A stretch of DNA of 64,000 nucleotides from an uncultured Prevotella sp. (lineage in GTDB: Bacteria > Bacteroidota > Bacteroidia > Bacteroidales > Bacteroidaceae): contig CALUHC010000006.1 of NCBI GenBank assembly GCA_944320355.1, positions 1 to 64,000 on the forward strand. The letters are read 5' to 3'. How positions within the stretch are numbered: position 1 is the stretch's first letter; the number at the start of each line of letters is the position of its first letter. A program made the position numbers and the translations under genes. Below, piece by piece: positions 1-8,386 of this stretch. The notes beneath the pieces are model-generated. The model worked only from the letters and a program-made list of their open reading frames with translations, ran no database searches and was not told the DNA's origin.

Positions 1-275
1 GCATGGACGCCATGGGCAACGAGATGAAGTGCTACGGCACCATCTACGTGGCCTACGGGCAGAAAGTGGACGACTGCCCCATAACCGCATGGGAGGCCAA
101 CGGCAACACGGCCACCGTCACCTACATAGGCGGGCGCGACGGCAACACATACTCATCCGTGCTCACGCTCGACCCGCAGGCGGGGACGGTCTCCGTGAGC
201 GGCACCCGCGTGCTTAAGGACGAGGGCATGGGCGACTGCTACGTCAGCGACGGGCTGGTGTTCAAACGGCAGTGA
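1..275 (+). CDS. C-terminal part of an unidentified, probably secreted protein (5' partial)
   Basis: The frame is open from the window edge to a TGA ending at 275 and encodes 90 residues from the first visible Met at position 3. It is probably the tail of a longer protein, because no ribosome binding site or signal peptide can be seen. The visible part is rich in Thr, Gly and Val with alternating hydrophobic residues, as in a small beta-sandwich, and has two Cys. I do not recognise a family. Its stop is followed within 60 bases by a long dyad-repeat element. Confidence 0.55.
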   Translation, partial: MDAMGNEMKCYGTIYVAYGQKVDDCPITAWEANGNTATVTYIGGRDGNTYSSVLTLDPQAGTVSVSGTRVLKDEGMGDCYVSDGLVFKRQ

Positions 276-332
276 GCCGCGTACTTCGGCAGGCATATAA
301 TGGCTTTCGGCACCCCCATTTGGCTCCTAAAA

Positions 333-735
333 AATTAACACTTCATTTTCCAACGAAATAGGAAACGAAAAGTGCCGTTGCATGAAATGTCTTGGCGAAA
401 GAGCCGCATTGTTTTCCAAAACGGGCCGTTTCTGATTGCGAAACGGCCCGTATTGCATGGTGATAAGTGCCGTTTCATGGCGCGAAACGGCAGGCCTTGC
501 AGCCCGTTTTCGTCCGAAACGACCAGTTTCGGGCGGTTTTTTAGCGGATATTCAGTCGTTTTTTGTTGCACATTTCTTCCCAATCCCTTATAACTCCCCT
601 GTCTACCAGCGAGTTAAGATTGCACGCCCGTTTTCGCGATATTTGCGGCCTCGGGGCGGTTTCTCCGCGAGGACGCGAATTATGGGGGCCTTTTGTATCC
701 CGACATTTAAGGCTTTTAACCTTTGTTTGCGTGCG
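333..735 (+). repeat. Long dyad-repeat element, copy L1
   Basis: This is one of five ~400-bp copies (others at 20205, 31521, 55869 and 62675). It opens with TTAACACTTC, holds AAACGnnnCGTTT dyads at 419, 441, 463 and 485 (exact 22-bp steps) and another at 517, and closes with a block containing AAGATTGCACGCCCGTTTTC near 616 and TTTAAGGCTTTTAACC near 706. Units 419 and 441 pair as a hairpin (GGGCC against GGCCC). The open frames across it are by-products of the repeat and I do not call them genes. Between 736 and 990 I see nothing further. Confidence 0.75.
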
Positions 736-997
736 GCGTCAGGAGGTCGACAGGGTGAAAACCACTCCACCCGGCACAGATGGAAAGTCACCCTCTTGCC
801 CTTCCAGGTGTGCAGGTCAGTAGTCCGGTGGGGCAAGTGAGCCTTTTGGCGCATCGGTTTCCTTCGCGAACGGGAGTGCGGGGCGTTGGTTGCCGTCCTG
901 CCAAATGGTAATCCAAGGCTGGCAGCAATGCTTAATTATTTTAATCTTTGCTGACTGTTTGTCACCTGTTTGCGCCCTTTTGGCTGTTTTTGTAAGT

Positions 998-1012
998 TGG
1001 CACGGAAGTTGC
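998..1012 (+). promoter_or_regulatory. Sigma-54 type (-24/-12) promoter of hsp20
   Basis: TGGCACGGAAGTTGC matches the RpoN consensus TGGCACG-N4-TTGC exactly. It is 123 bases upstream of the hsp20 start, so the message would have a leader of about 110 bases. No Bacteroidetes -7 box (TAnnTTTG) is seen in this leader. RpoN control would require an enhancer-binding activator, which is not in the window. Confidence 0.7.
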
Positions 1013-1058
1013 GAATAGGGTAGATGAAAGCCGCGAGCGAAAGCGAGAGGCAATCAGA

Positions 1059-1094
1059 GCCTCGGGCAGCGCCCCGAAGGACGCAGCCCGAGGC
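1059..1094 (+). promoter_or_regulatory. Leader hairpin upstream of hsp20
   Basis: GCCTCGGGC (1059-1067) and GCCCGAGGC (1086-1094) form a perfect 9-bp stem in the predicted leader. It ends 28 bases before the strong ribosome binding site (AGGAGG at 1122), so it does not cover that site. It could affect mRNA stability, but I see no thermometer of the ROSE type. Confidence 0.4.
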
Positions 1095-1134
1095 CGACAA
1101 CAAAGGACAAAACAAAAAAATAGGAGGATTGATT

Positions 1135-1560
1135 ATGTTACCAGTATTGAACAGAAACTCTTGGATTCCCGATGTGTTCAGCGATTTCTTTGACACCGAC
1201 TTCATGCCCCGCATGAAGGCCACAGCGCCGGCCATCAACGTGAAGGAGACAGACAAAGCCTACACCGTGGAGCTTGCCGCGCCGGGATTGAAGAAAGAGG
1301 ACTTCGAGATAAACATCGACAACGACGGCAACCTGCACATAAAGATGGAGAACAAGGGCGAGCGGAAGGAGGAAGACAAGAAGGAGCACTACCTGCGCCG
1401 CGAGTTCGCCTACAGCCGCTACGAGCAGACGCTCCTGCTGCCCGACGACGTGGACAAGGACAAGGTGGCTGCCAAGGTGGACAACGGCGTGCTGACCATC
1501 GACCTGCCAAAGGTGGAGAAACCGGCCGAGAAGCCAGTCCGCAAGATAGAAGTCGGATAA
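1135..1560 (+). CDS. Small heat shock protein, Hsp20/alpha-crystallin family
   Basis: The 141-residue product is an ATP-independent cytoplasmic holdase that binds unfolding proteins. The alpha-crystallin domain spans about residues 33-127, ending in the family's GVL-containing strand (VDNGVLTIDLPK, 115-126), with a short basic tail. I chose the ATG at 1135 because AGGAGG lies 8 bases before it and the protein then starts with the usual family N-terminus. An in-frame ATG at 1024 would add 37 low-complexity residues and sits in the leader. A sigma-54 promoter lies upstream and a terminator follows, so this is a single-gene stress unit. Confidence 0.93.
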   Translation: MLPVLNRNSWIPDVFSDFFDTDFMPRMKATAPAINVKETDKAYTVELAAPGLKKEDFEINIDNDGNLHIKMENKGERKEEDKKEHYLRREFAYSRYEQTLLLPDDVDKDKVAAKVDNGVLTIDLPKVEKPAEKPVRKIEVG

Positions 1561-1610
1561 GGCTCGGGCTGCTCAGGCAAGCCTTCTGATTGATGTTTAG
1601 ACACAGCATA

Positions 1611-1650
1611 GCCGCTGCGGGGCGCAAGTTCCGCAGCGGCTTTCTTTGTT
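1611..1650 (+). terminator. Rho-independent terminator after hsp20
   Basis: GCCGCTGCGG and CCGCAGCGGC make a perfect 10-bp stem with a 10-base loop, followed by TTTCTTTGTT. It sits 50 bases after the hsp20 stop. Confidence 0.85.
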
Positions 1651-1839
1651 ATTGGATATCCGCAAACGGCCTGATTAGCCGAATGTCGGCATCCTGCCGG
1701 TCATGGCGTTAGCGGATTTTCATTTTTTTGATTTCCCGGAATCTCCGCGTACAAAGTTGTAACGAACCGAACAATATTGCAATCTGCCTCACGCCACCTT
1801 TCATTATATTTGCTGCCGAAAACCAAAACTATATCTGTT

Positions 1840-4239
1840 ATGAAGAATAAACCTTTACTCAGACCTCTGTTCCTGGCCGCCTTGGTGGCAGCCGGAACAG
1901 GCAGCGCGGCGGCAAGCGGCATCCATACCCCCGCAAGCCGCATGGAGAAGCTCGACCGGGGCCTCGTGGCCCTGCCCTCGCCCGATGGCGGTATGTTCGT
2001 AAGTTGGAGGCTGCTCGGCACCGATTCCGACGACACCATGTTCCGCCTGCTGCGCGACGGCGAGGTGGTGGCCGACAGCATGGCCGGCCCTACGTGCTAC
2101 GTTGACAGCGAAGGGCGGCGCAGCAGCCGTTACAGCGTGGTGACCCTGCAGGGCGGCGAGGAGCGCGAGGTGTCGGCGGAGGTCACACCTTGGGCCGGCA
2201 GTTACAAGACATTGCGCCTCGACCGTCCCAAAGGCGGCGCGGACTATGGCTACATTCCCGGCGAGAGCAGTGTGGCCGACGTTGACGGCGACGGCACTTT
2301 GGAGATAGTGGTCAAGTGGACTCCATCCAACCAGAAGGACAACTCGCAGGAGGGGATAACCGGAAATATCATCCTGGACTGCTACCGCCTTGACGGCACC
2401 AAGCTGTGGCGCATCGACCTCGGCATCAATATCCGCTCCGGATTCCACTACACCCAGTTCCTTTTCTACGACCTCAGCGGCGACGGCCGCGCCGAGCTGG
2501 TGTGCAAGACCGCTCCCGGCAGCGTAGACGGAGAGGGGCGCTATGTCACCGAGGCGGCCGACGACGAGGCTATCCGTGCCACCGACAACACCGCCGACCA
2601 CCGCAACAGCGAGGGCCGCGTGCTCGCCGGCGGCGAGTTCCTGACCGTGTTCGACGGCCTTACGGGCCGCGCCCTGCACACCGTGTGGTACAACCCCAAC
2701 CGCGGGTTCGTCACCGGGCGCGTGAGCGGATACGGCCCTTGGGGCGACGACTACGGCAACCGCGGCGACCGCTTCCTGGCCTGCGTGGCCTATCTCGACG
2801 GCCCCGACAGCCGCCCAAGCGCGGTGATGTGCCGCGGTTACTATACCCAGTCGTTCCTGTGGGCTGTCGATTTCGACGGCAGTCGCCTCTCCACGAAGTG
2901 GCTTCACGCCTCGATGTCGCCCACGCGGGTGGAGGTTACCGATGCCGAAGGGCGCAAGACGGTGAGCACCTACAGCTCCAACACATCGGGCATCGGCAAT
3001 GTTTACACCGCCTACGGGCAGGGCGCGCACAGCCTTTCGGTGGGCGATGTCGATGGCGACGGCAGTGACGAGATCATGTATGGCGGCGCAGCCATAGACA
3101 ATGACGGCTCGCTGCTCTACTCAACCGGCCTCGGCCACGGCGACGCGCAGCACCTCGGCGACTTCGACCCAGACCGCCCAGGGCTGGAGTACATAATGTC
3201 TCACGAGAGCGCACCCTTCGGATTCTCTTATCGCGACGCTGCCACGGGCGAGCTGTTGCTGCACGTTGAGGGCAGCGATGATACCGAACGGTGCATGGCC
3301 GCCGATATTTATAAGGACAGCCGTGGCCACGAACTGTGGGCATCCGACCCACGGCAAATGTACGATGTGCGCGGCAATGTTCTTGGCAACGAACGTCCTG
3401 CCTACGAGTTCCGCCTGTATTGGGACGGCGATGCCTTCGATGAATTGATGGACGAAAACGCCGTAATGTACGACGGCAGCGGGCAAAATATATTCACGCC
3501 TGCCGACTACGGACGCTTGAATACGTATGGTGACCGCCCCGTTCTGGGCTGCGACCTGTTCGGAGACTGGCGCGAGGAGTTCATACTATGGAACAGCGAG
3601 GACTCCACTTCGCTCAATATCTTCACCACGACAACGCCAGCCAACTTCCGCCTGCCCACGCTTCTGCACGACCAGACATACCGCATGGCCATAGCATGGC
3701 AGAACGTTGGCTACAACAAGCCGCCCCACCTGGGCTACAACCTCGCTGACAGCATGGCCACGCGCTTTGTTCCCGTGGACGGTTCGGGGGCAATGGAGCA
3801 AGCCGTTGCGGCAGGACAGGCCATGCAGCCCGTGGTGTGCCGCATGGTGAGGTGCGCCGGGGCGGTGTGTGCCGGCGTTGTCATCGATGGCGCGCAAGCC
3901 GCTTCGCCGTCGCTGCCGGAGGGCTTCTCGTTCACTGTTGACGCCAAGGCAGGCACATGGACGCTTGGCGGCACGCCTGCTGTTGCCGGCGAATACGAGT
4001 TCATTGTCAGTTCCGAGGGCGGTGTGTCGGGCGTAGAGCTGTGTGACACCGTGCGCCTCAGTGTAAGCGGCGGCACCGACGGAATAGAGGCTGTAGGGGC
4101 AGAAGGCACTTCGGAAGTGACCTACTACGGGCTCGACGGCGTGCGCATCGGCTCGCCCGGAAGTGCTTCGCGCGGTGTGTATGTGGAGGTTCGCCGTACT
4201 GACAGCGGCGTGACCACGCGCAAGGTGGTGCGGAAATAA
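1840..4239 (+). CDS. Rhamnogalacturonan lyase, polysaccharide lyase family 11, with extra C-terminal domains
   Basis: The 799-residue exported enzyme should cleave the rhamnogalacturonan-I backbone of pectin by beta-elimination. It has a signal peptide (about 1-25), an N-terminal Ig-like beta domain (about 30-115), and a long beta-propeller with repeated calcium-binding Asp/Gly loops (ADVDGDGTLEIV, YDLSGDGRAELV, GDVDGDGSDEI). Typical PL11 enzymes are near 600 residues. The extra C-terminus holds an Ig-like segment (AGEYEFIVS) and an end segment with YYGLDG and RGVYVEV followed by a basic tail, resembling type IX secretion-type C-terminal domains. A -7 box (TATATTTGC, 1804) precedes the ATG at 1840; an earlier ATG at 1777 lies upstream of this box and is rejected. 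Family assignment is confident, export route is inferred. Confidence 0.9.
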   Translation: MKNKPLLRPLFLAALVAAGTGSAAASGIHTPASRMEKLDRGLVALPSPDGGMFVSWRLLGTDSDDTMFRLLRDGEVVADSMAGPTCYVDSEGRRSSRYSVVTLQGGEEREVSAEVTPWAGSYKTLRLDRPKGGADYGYIPGESSVADVDGDGTLEIVVKWTPSNQKDNSQEGITGNIILDCYRLDGTKLWRIDLGINIRSGFHYTQFLFYDLSGDGRAELVCKTAPGSVDGEGRYVTEAADDEAIRATDNTADHRNSEGRVLAGGEFLTVFDGLTGRALHTVWYNPNRGFVTGRVSGYGPWGDDYGNRGDRFLACVAYLDGPDSRPSAVMCRGYYTQSFLWAVDFDGSRLSTKWLHASMSPTRVEVTDAEGRKTVSTYSSNTSGIGNVYTAYGQGAHSLSVGDVDGDGSDEIMYGGAAIDNDGSLLYSTGLGHGDAQHLGDFDPDRPGLEYIMSHESAPFGFSYRDAATGELLLHVEGSDDTERCMAADIYKDSRGHELWASDPRQMYDVRGNVLGNERPAYEFRLYWDGDAFDELMDENAVMYDGSGQNIFTPADYGRLNTYGDRPVLGCDLFGDWREEFILWNSEDSTSLNIFTTTTPANFRLPTLLHDQTYRMAIAWQNVGYNKPPHLGYNLADSMATRFVPVDGSGAMEQAVAAGQAMQPVVCRMVRCAGAVCAGVVIDGAQAASPSLPEGFSFTVDAKAGTWTLGGTPAVAGEYEFIVSSEGGVSGVELCDTVRLSVSGGTDGIEAVGAEGTSEVTYYGLDGVRIGSPGSASRGVYVEVRRTDSGVTTRKVVRK

Positions 4240-4306
4240 AAGATAGTATGCAGGCGCGGCTGCATCATGTCGCGCACGGCCTTTGTGTGCGTCCTATGCC
4301 GCAAGC

Positions 4307-4348
4307 AGGCCGGAGGCTCAGTACAGGCTTCCGGCCTTTCTTGTTTTT
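4307..4348 (+). terminator. Probable terminator after the PL11 lyase
   Basis: AGGCCGGAGGC (4307-4317) pairs with GCTTCCGGCCT (4327-4337), followed by a T-rich run (TTCTTGTTTTT). Confidence 0.7.
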
Positions 4349-4410
4349 CAGGCTATGGTCCTTGCATTCCACTCCTGTTGGCAAACGTTCCGTTATTCGG
4401 CGGATTTTCC

Positions 4411-4420
4411 TTACCTTTGC
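4411..4420 (+). promoter_or_regulatory. Bacteroidetes -7 box ahead of the MATE gene
   Basis: TTACCTTTGC matches the TAnnTTTGC consensus of the Bacteroidetes primary sigma factor. It ends 8 bases before the chosen ATG at 4428, giving a very short leader. Confidence 0.6.
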
Positions 4421-4427
4421 ATCCGCT

Positions 4428-5762
4428 ATGCAAATCGTCTCTGGAAAATACCGGCATCACTGCCGTGCGCTGCTCTCACTCGGTGTGCCGATAGTGGTAG
4501 GGCAGATAGGAAACATAGTTCTTGGTTTCGCAGACACGCTCATGGTGGGCCACCACAGCATGGAAGAGCTGGCCGCCGCGAGCTTTGTCAACACCATGTT
4601 CATGCTCTTTGTCATCTTCGGCATGGGCTTCTCTTACGGCCTTACGCCCATCATTGGCAACCACTACGGGCGCGGCGAGACTGACAGGATAGGCACCGTG
4701 GTGCGCGGCGGCCTGCTGGCCAACACGCTGATGTGCGCCGTGCTGCTCGCGGTGCTGGCCGCCATGTACCTCAACTTGCACCGGCTGGGGCAGCCCGACG
4801 AGCTGTTGCCGCTGATGAGGCCCTACCTGCTGGTCAACATAGCGTCGCTGCCCTTCGTCTGCTGGATGAACACTTTCAAGCAGTTCTACGATGCCATAGG
4901 CGACACCAAGACGCCGATGTACGTGCTCGTGGGCGGCAATGTGATGAACATAGTCGGCAACTGGCTGCTCATATACGGTGTGGCCGGCCTGCCGGAGCTG
5001 GGACTGCTCGGTGCGGGACTGTCCACGCTGCTCTCTCGCGTGGCCATGGCCGCTGCCTTTGCCCTGCTGTTCTTCCTCGCCCCGCGCTACTCGGCCTACA
5101 GCCGCGGCTTCCGCCATGGGCGGGCTGAATGGGCGTTGCTGCGGCGCATAAACGCCCTGGGGTGGCCGCTGGCGCTGCAGATGGGCATGGAGTCGGCGGC
5201 GTTCTCGCTCTCGGCCATACTCGTGGGGTGGATAGGCACCACCGCCCTGGCCGCCCACCAGGTGATGATCACCGTGTCGCAACTGTTCTACATGGTCTAT
5301 TACGGCATGGGAGCCGCCGTGGCGGTGCGCGTGAGCTACTTCCACGGGCAGGGCGACCTGGCGTCAGTCAGGGCCATGGCCGCGGCGGGCTTCCGCATCA
5401 TCATGGCCATAGCCTGCGTGGTGGCGGTGCCCATCTTCATGCTGCGCGGCCACATAAGCCTGCTGTTCACCGACAGCGCGGAGGTGTGCTTGCTGGTGGC
5501 CCAGACCGTGATTCCGCTCATAGCCTATCAGTTTGGCGACGGCCTGCAGTGCACTTACGCCAACGCCCTGCGCGGCATCTCGTGCGTGAGGCCGATGATG
5601 TACATCGCCTTCTTCTCCTATTTCGTGGTCTCCCTGCCCCTCGGCTGGCTGCTGGGCATACGCCTCGGCATGGGGCTCGTGGGCGTGTGGTGGGCCTTTC
5701 CCGTCTGCCTGACGTGCGCCGGGGCGCTATACCGGTGGTGCTTCAGCAAGAGAGTGGGGTGA
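4428..5762 (+). CDS. MATE family efflux transporter
   Basis: The 444-residue inner-membrane protein has about 12 hydrophobic helices in two homologous halves, as expected for MATE multidrug/metabolite antiporters driven by Na+ or H+. The first helix region carries GVPIVVGQIGNIVLGFADTL, a typical MATE N-terminus, and the second half restarts near ALGWPLALQMGMESAAF. The ATG at 4428 gives the family's normal length; in-frame upstream ATGs would add about 60 non-hydrophobic residues and place the promoter inside the gene. The substrate cannot be told from sequence. Confidence 0.9.
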   Translation: MQIVSGKYRHHCRALLSLGVPIVVGQIGNIVLGFADTLMVGHHSMEELAAASFVNTMFMLFVIFGMGFSYGLTPIIGNHYGRGETDRIGTVVRGGLLANTLMCAVLLAVLAAMYLNLHRLGQPDELLPLMRPYLLVNIASLPFVCWMNTFKQFYDAIGDTKTPMYVLVGGNVMNIVGNWLLIYGVAGLPELGLLGAGLSTLLSRVAMAAAFALLFFLAPRYSAYSRGFRHGRAEWALLRRINALGWPLALQMGMESAAFSLSAILVGWIGTTALAAHQVMITVSQLFYMVYYGMGAAVAVRVSYFHGQGDLASVRAMAAAGFRIIMAIACVVAVPIFMLRGHISLLFTDSAEVCLLVAQTVIPLIAYQFGDGLQCTYANALRGISCVRPMMYIAFFSYFVVSLPLGWLLGIRLGMGLVGVWWAFPVCLTCAGALYRWCFSKRVG

Positions 5763-5774
5763 GAGCGATGGGGT

Positions 5775-5915
5775 GATGGGAGCCATGGGAGGGCTGGGAG
5801 CTATGGGAGAACTGGCTGCGCATCGTCAGAACTCCCACAACTCCCGGCAGGAAAGCGTGCTGCCTCCAACCTCAGCTGCGTCAGTGCGCAGCCAGTTCTC
5901 CCATAGCTCCCAGAA
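5775..5915. repeat. GGGAG word array with a 29-bp perfect inverted repeat, upstream of a four-helix-bundle gene
   Basis: Tandem words of the form GGGAGnnATGGGAG run from 5778 to about 5812. Positions 5794-5822 are exactly complementary to 5885-5913, a 29-bp stem around a 62-base centre. The right arm therefore carries CTCCC words in the opposite orientation. The remaining intergenic stretch to 6043 shows only a possible -7 box (TACATTTG, 6012-6019). Confidence 0.8.
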
Positions 5916-6043
5916 CCACCATCATCGCCGTCCTCAAAGAGCTTTTTGCCTTTTTCTTGGGCTTTTGGGTGATTTTCTTTGCAGAAAGCGCGGCGTTCCG
6001 CCTTATTTTCCGTACATTTGTGACCATCATTAACAAAGACTTG

Positions 6044-6625
6044 ATGCCTATGCCCGATGCTTTTCTGCCCCGGTTGGGGCATTACGACAAGCTGATAGCC
6101 TACCGCAAGGCGGAGTGTATATATGACATAACCTATTACTTTGTTGGCAACCACCTTGCCAAGGGCGACCGCACTGTGGACCAGATGCTGCAGGCCGCGC
6201 GCAGCGGCAAGCAGAACATTGTGGAAGGGAGCGCGGCCGCCACCACATCGCGCGAGACGGAGATAAAGCTTTACAACGTGGCCAAGGCCAGTTTGCAGGA
6301 GCTTCTGGCTGACTATGGCGACTATCTGCGCGTGCGGGGCATGGCTCTCTGGCCAAAGGATTCACCAAAAGCGGTGCAGACACGGCGCGTATGCAAGCAG
6401 CACCCCGACTCGGCCTTCTACCGGGAGCGCTTGGCCGCCCGCTCGCCGGAGACCATAGCCAACATCGCCATCGTGCTGATTCATCAGGCGGACTACCTGC
6501 TCGCCCGGCTGATAGATGCCGCCAAGAAACGCTTTCTCGAAGAAGGCGGCATACGCGAGCAGATGACCCGCGCCAGGATAGACTATCGGAGAAACCACGG
6601 GAGAGGAGAGCAGGAGGGGAAGTGA
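6044..6625 (+). CDS. Four-helix-bundle protein (23S rRNA intervening-sequence / Avd-like family)
   Basis: The 193-residue protein matches the four-helix-bundle family first known from 23S rRNA intervening sequences and related to the Avd accessory proteins of diversity-generating retroelements. Markers are the early YRKAECIYDITYYF helix, DRTVDQMLQAARSGKQNIVEG (here up to residue 60) and the later suffix IANIAIVLIHQADYLL. The basic tail (residues 165-193) suggests nucleic-acid binding. A paralogue lies at 9631. The gene is bracketed by facing GGGAG arrays (5775-5915 and 6625-6735). Start chosen at 6044; an ATG two codons later is possible. The biochemical role of free-standing members is not established. 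Confidence 0.85.
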   Translation: MPMPDAFLPRLGHYDKLIAYRKAECIYDITYYFVGNHLAKGDRTVDQMLQAARSGKQNIVEGSAAATTSRETEIKLYNVAKASLQELLADYGDYLRVRGMALWPKDSPKAVQTRRVCKQHPDSAFYRERLAARSPETIANIAIVLIHQADYLLARLIDAAKKRFLEEGGIREQMTRARIDYRRNHGRGEQEGK

Positions 6626-6735
6626 TAGGAGAGCTGGGAGCTGTGGGAGAAATGGGAGTAATGAGAGCTGTGGGAGTTCTGGGAGAGCTGCCACCACGCC
6701 GGCAGTACTCTCAGTGCTCCCAGCTCTCCCAAAAA
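6625..6735. repeat. GGGAG word array with inverted arm, downstream of the four-helix-bundle gene
   Basis: From 6628 the plus strand reads repeated GGGAG/GAGAG words with 4-base gaps (GGGAGCTGTGGGAG, ATGGGAGTAATG and so on) to about 6690. A complementary block CTCCCAGCTCTCCC at 6717-6730 pairs with the start at 6628-6641. The block mirrors the one upstream of the gene, so the four-helix-bundle gene sits between two inverted word arrays. Confidence 0.75.
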
Positions 6736-6746
6736 ACTATGACTTT

Positions 6747-7958
6747 ATGAACCAACAGACCATAGACTTCATTAGAGACAACGCCGATGGCGACGTGCGC
6801 CGGCTGGCGTTGCAGGCCGACCGCCACCCCGGCGTGGATATGCCCCTGGCCCTCGACCAGATAGCGGGGCGGCAGACGGCGCGGCGCAAGCTGCCTTCGT
6901 GGGCGGCGACGGAGGGCATCGCCTATCCGCCCCACCTCGCCATGGAGCAGTGCTCGGGCGAGGCGGCGGCGCGATACAAGGCCGGAGTGGCGCGGAGGCT
7001 GTGCGGCGGCGGGCGGCTGGTGGACATCACGGGCGGCCTCGGCGTCGATTTCTCGTTCATGGCGCGCGGCTTCGGCAGCGCTGTCTATGTGGAGCGGCAG
7101 GAGCGGCTGTGCGCCCTGGCGCGCCACAACCTGCCGCTGCTGGGGCTCGGCGGGGCCGAGGTGGTGTGCGCCGACGGCGCGGACTACCTGCGCCGTATGC
7201 CCCGCGCGGCCATGGTATATGCCGACCCGGCGCGGCGCGATGCCGCCGGGGGGCGCACCTTTGCCATCGGCGACTGCACGCCCGACGTGCTCTCGCTGCG
7301 CGACGTGCTGCTCGACAAGGCCGGCGTGGTGATGGTGAAGCTCTCGCCCATGCTCGACTGGCGCAAGGCCGTGGCCGACATGGGCGGCTGCGTGGCCGAG
7401 GTACACATAGTGTCGGCGGGCGGAGAGTGCAAGGAACTGCTGCTCGTGCTCACCCAAGGGGGAAGCCCCGCGCCGGCGGTACACTGCGTGAGCGACGGCG
7501 CTGACTTCGTGTTCACGGCGGGCGAGGAGGCCGCACAGGGAGCGGACACCGCCCGGACAGTCGCCGTGAGCCTGCCCGACGGCCTGCAGGACCTCGCCGG
7601 ATGGCACCTGTATGAGCCCAACGCGTCGCTGATGAAGGCCGGATGCTTCGGCCTGCTGGAGCGGCGTTACGGCGTGAGGCAGGCCGGGCGCGACAGTCAC
7701 CTGTTCCTATCGCCAGCGGCGGTAAGCGCATTTCCCGGGCGCGGATTTGCCATCAGCCGCGCCACGACGATGAACAAGCGCGAGCTGAGGGCCGCCATGC
7801 AGGGCATCAGCAGGGCCAACGTGGCCACACGCAACTTCCCCCTCAGCGTGGCCGAGCTGCGCCGGCGCCTCAAGCTGGGCGACGGAGGAGACGTTTATGT
7901 CTTCGCCACTACGCTTGCCGACCGCACTCATGTGCTGCTGTTCTGCGCCAAAGAGTGA
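6747..7958 (+). CDS. Class I SAM-dependent methyltransferase with THUMP-like domain
   Basis: The 403-residue protein has a Rossmann-type AdoMet site (VDITGGLGVDFSFMARGFG, about residues 96-114) and a motif-IV equivalent YADPARRD (about 158-165) that is characteristic of the THUMP-like methyltransferase group common in Bacteroidetes. The C-terminal third (about 310-403) carries the THUMP-like fold expected to bind RNA. By family it probably methylates RNA in the cytoplasm, but the target is unknown. The ATG at 6747 is the first after the upstream repeat; the frame's earlier part is only repeat sequence. Confidence 0.8.
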   Translation: MNQQTIDFIRDNADGDVRRLALQADRHPGVDMPLALDQIAGRQTARRKLPSWAATEGIAYPPHLAMEQCSGEAAARYKAGVARRLCGGGRLVDITGGLGVDFSFMARGFGSAVYVERQERLCALARHNLPLLGLGGAEVVCADGADYLRRMPRAAMVYADPARRDAAGGRTFAIGDCTPDVLSLRDVLLDKAGVVMVKLSPMLDWRKAVADMGGCVAEVHIVSAGGECKELLLVLTQGGSPAPAVHCVSDGADFVFTAGEEAAQGADTARTVAVSLPDGLQDLAGWHLYEPNASLMKAGCFGLLERRYGVRQAGRDSHLFLSPAAVSAFPGRGFAISRATTMNKRELRAAMQGISRANVATRNFPLSVAELRRRLKLGDGGDVYVFATTLADRTHVLLFCAKE

Positions 7959-8006
7959 CGGCCTGTCGCGCATTCTGTATAACACGTTGATATCCAATGC
8001 GTTGCA

Positions 8007-8085
8007 AAACGTGCCGTTTTACCTTCCAAAACGGCACGTTTCAGGCGGTGAAACGGGTCGTTTTGGAACACGAAACGTGCCGTTT
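8007..8085. repeat. Short 22-bp dyad array S1
   Basis: Four AAACGnnnCGTTT-type units start at 8007, 8029, 8051 and 8073, exactly 22 bp apart. Units 1 and 2 form a perfect stem (AAACGTGCCGTTTT with its complement, 7-base loop). The array begins 48 bases after the methyltransferase stop. Confidence 0.85.
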
Positions 8086-8195
8086 CGGAAATCAGCTTGT
8101 CGCCTCTGCCGTAGCCGCACCTTTCGGGCGGCCTTCCGTGATGAGCCCTGCGGCTTGCCGCAAAGCCTTGCTTGTGCCTCGCCTTGTCAGTCCAC

Positions 8196-8231
8196 GCCGC
8201 CCGGCCGGTGCCGGCCCGGCGCGGCTTTTTT
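8196..8231 (+). terminator. GC-rich hairpin with T tract
   Basis: GCCGCCCGGCCGG pairs with CCGGCCCGGCGCGGC with small bulges and is followed by a six-base T run at 8226-8231. It may end transcription from the methyltransferase gene after the dyad array. Confidence 0.6.
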
Positions 8232-8285
8232 CCTGTTGCCTGGCAAGTCTGCGGCCATTTTCTTTGTTGTTTAGGCTTTTTAGGC

Positions 8286-8350
8286 TATCTTTGCATAATG
8301 CAAACTGCGCTCGGAAAATGCGGGGCAAGCCCCGCTTCCGCCCGCAGGCA
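8286..8350 (+). promoter_or_regulatory. Promoter-associated repeat upstream of spmAB
   Basis: TATCTTTGC (8286-8294) is a good -7 box. The following transcribed segment, with CTGCGCTCGG at 8305-8314, resembles segments at 25135-25215 and, on the minus strand, 53956-54047. The leader to the start codon would be about 85 bases. Confidence 0.55.
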
Positions 8351-8386
8351 TTGCCTCTGCACGAATCAAACGGTCAGTAAGTCGAT

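Noticed and set aside
335..840. Open frames of 73-134 codons on both strands across the L1 element
   Set aside because: They are produced by stop-free AAACGG repeat sequence whose 22-bp step cycles through frames; similar frames appear in every copy and on both strands.
1059..1094. RNA thermometer in the hsp20 leader
   Set aside because: The stem does not cover AGGAGG or the start codon, so temperature melting would not expose them.
1855..3030. 391-codon minus-strand frame opposite the PL11 lyase
   Set aside because: It is a shadow of the GC-rich coding strand; the plus-strand protein has clear motifs and a signal peptide.
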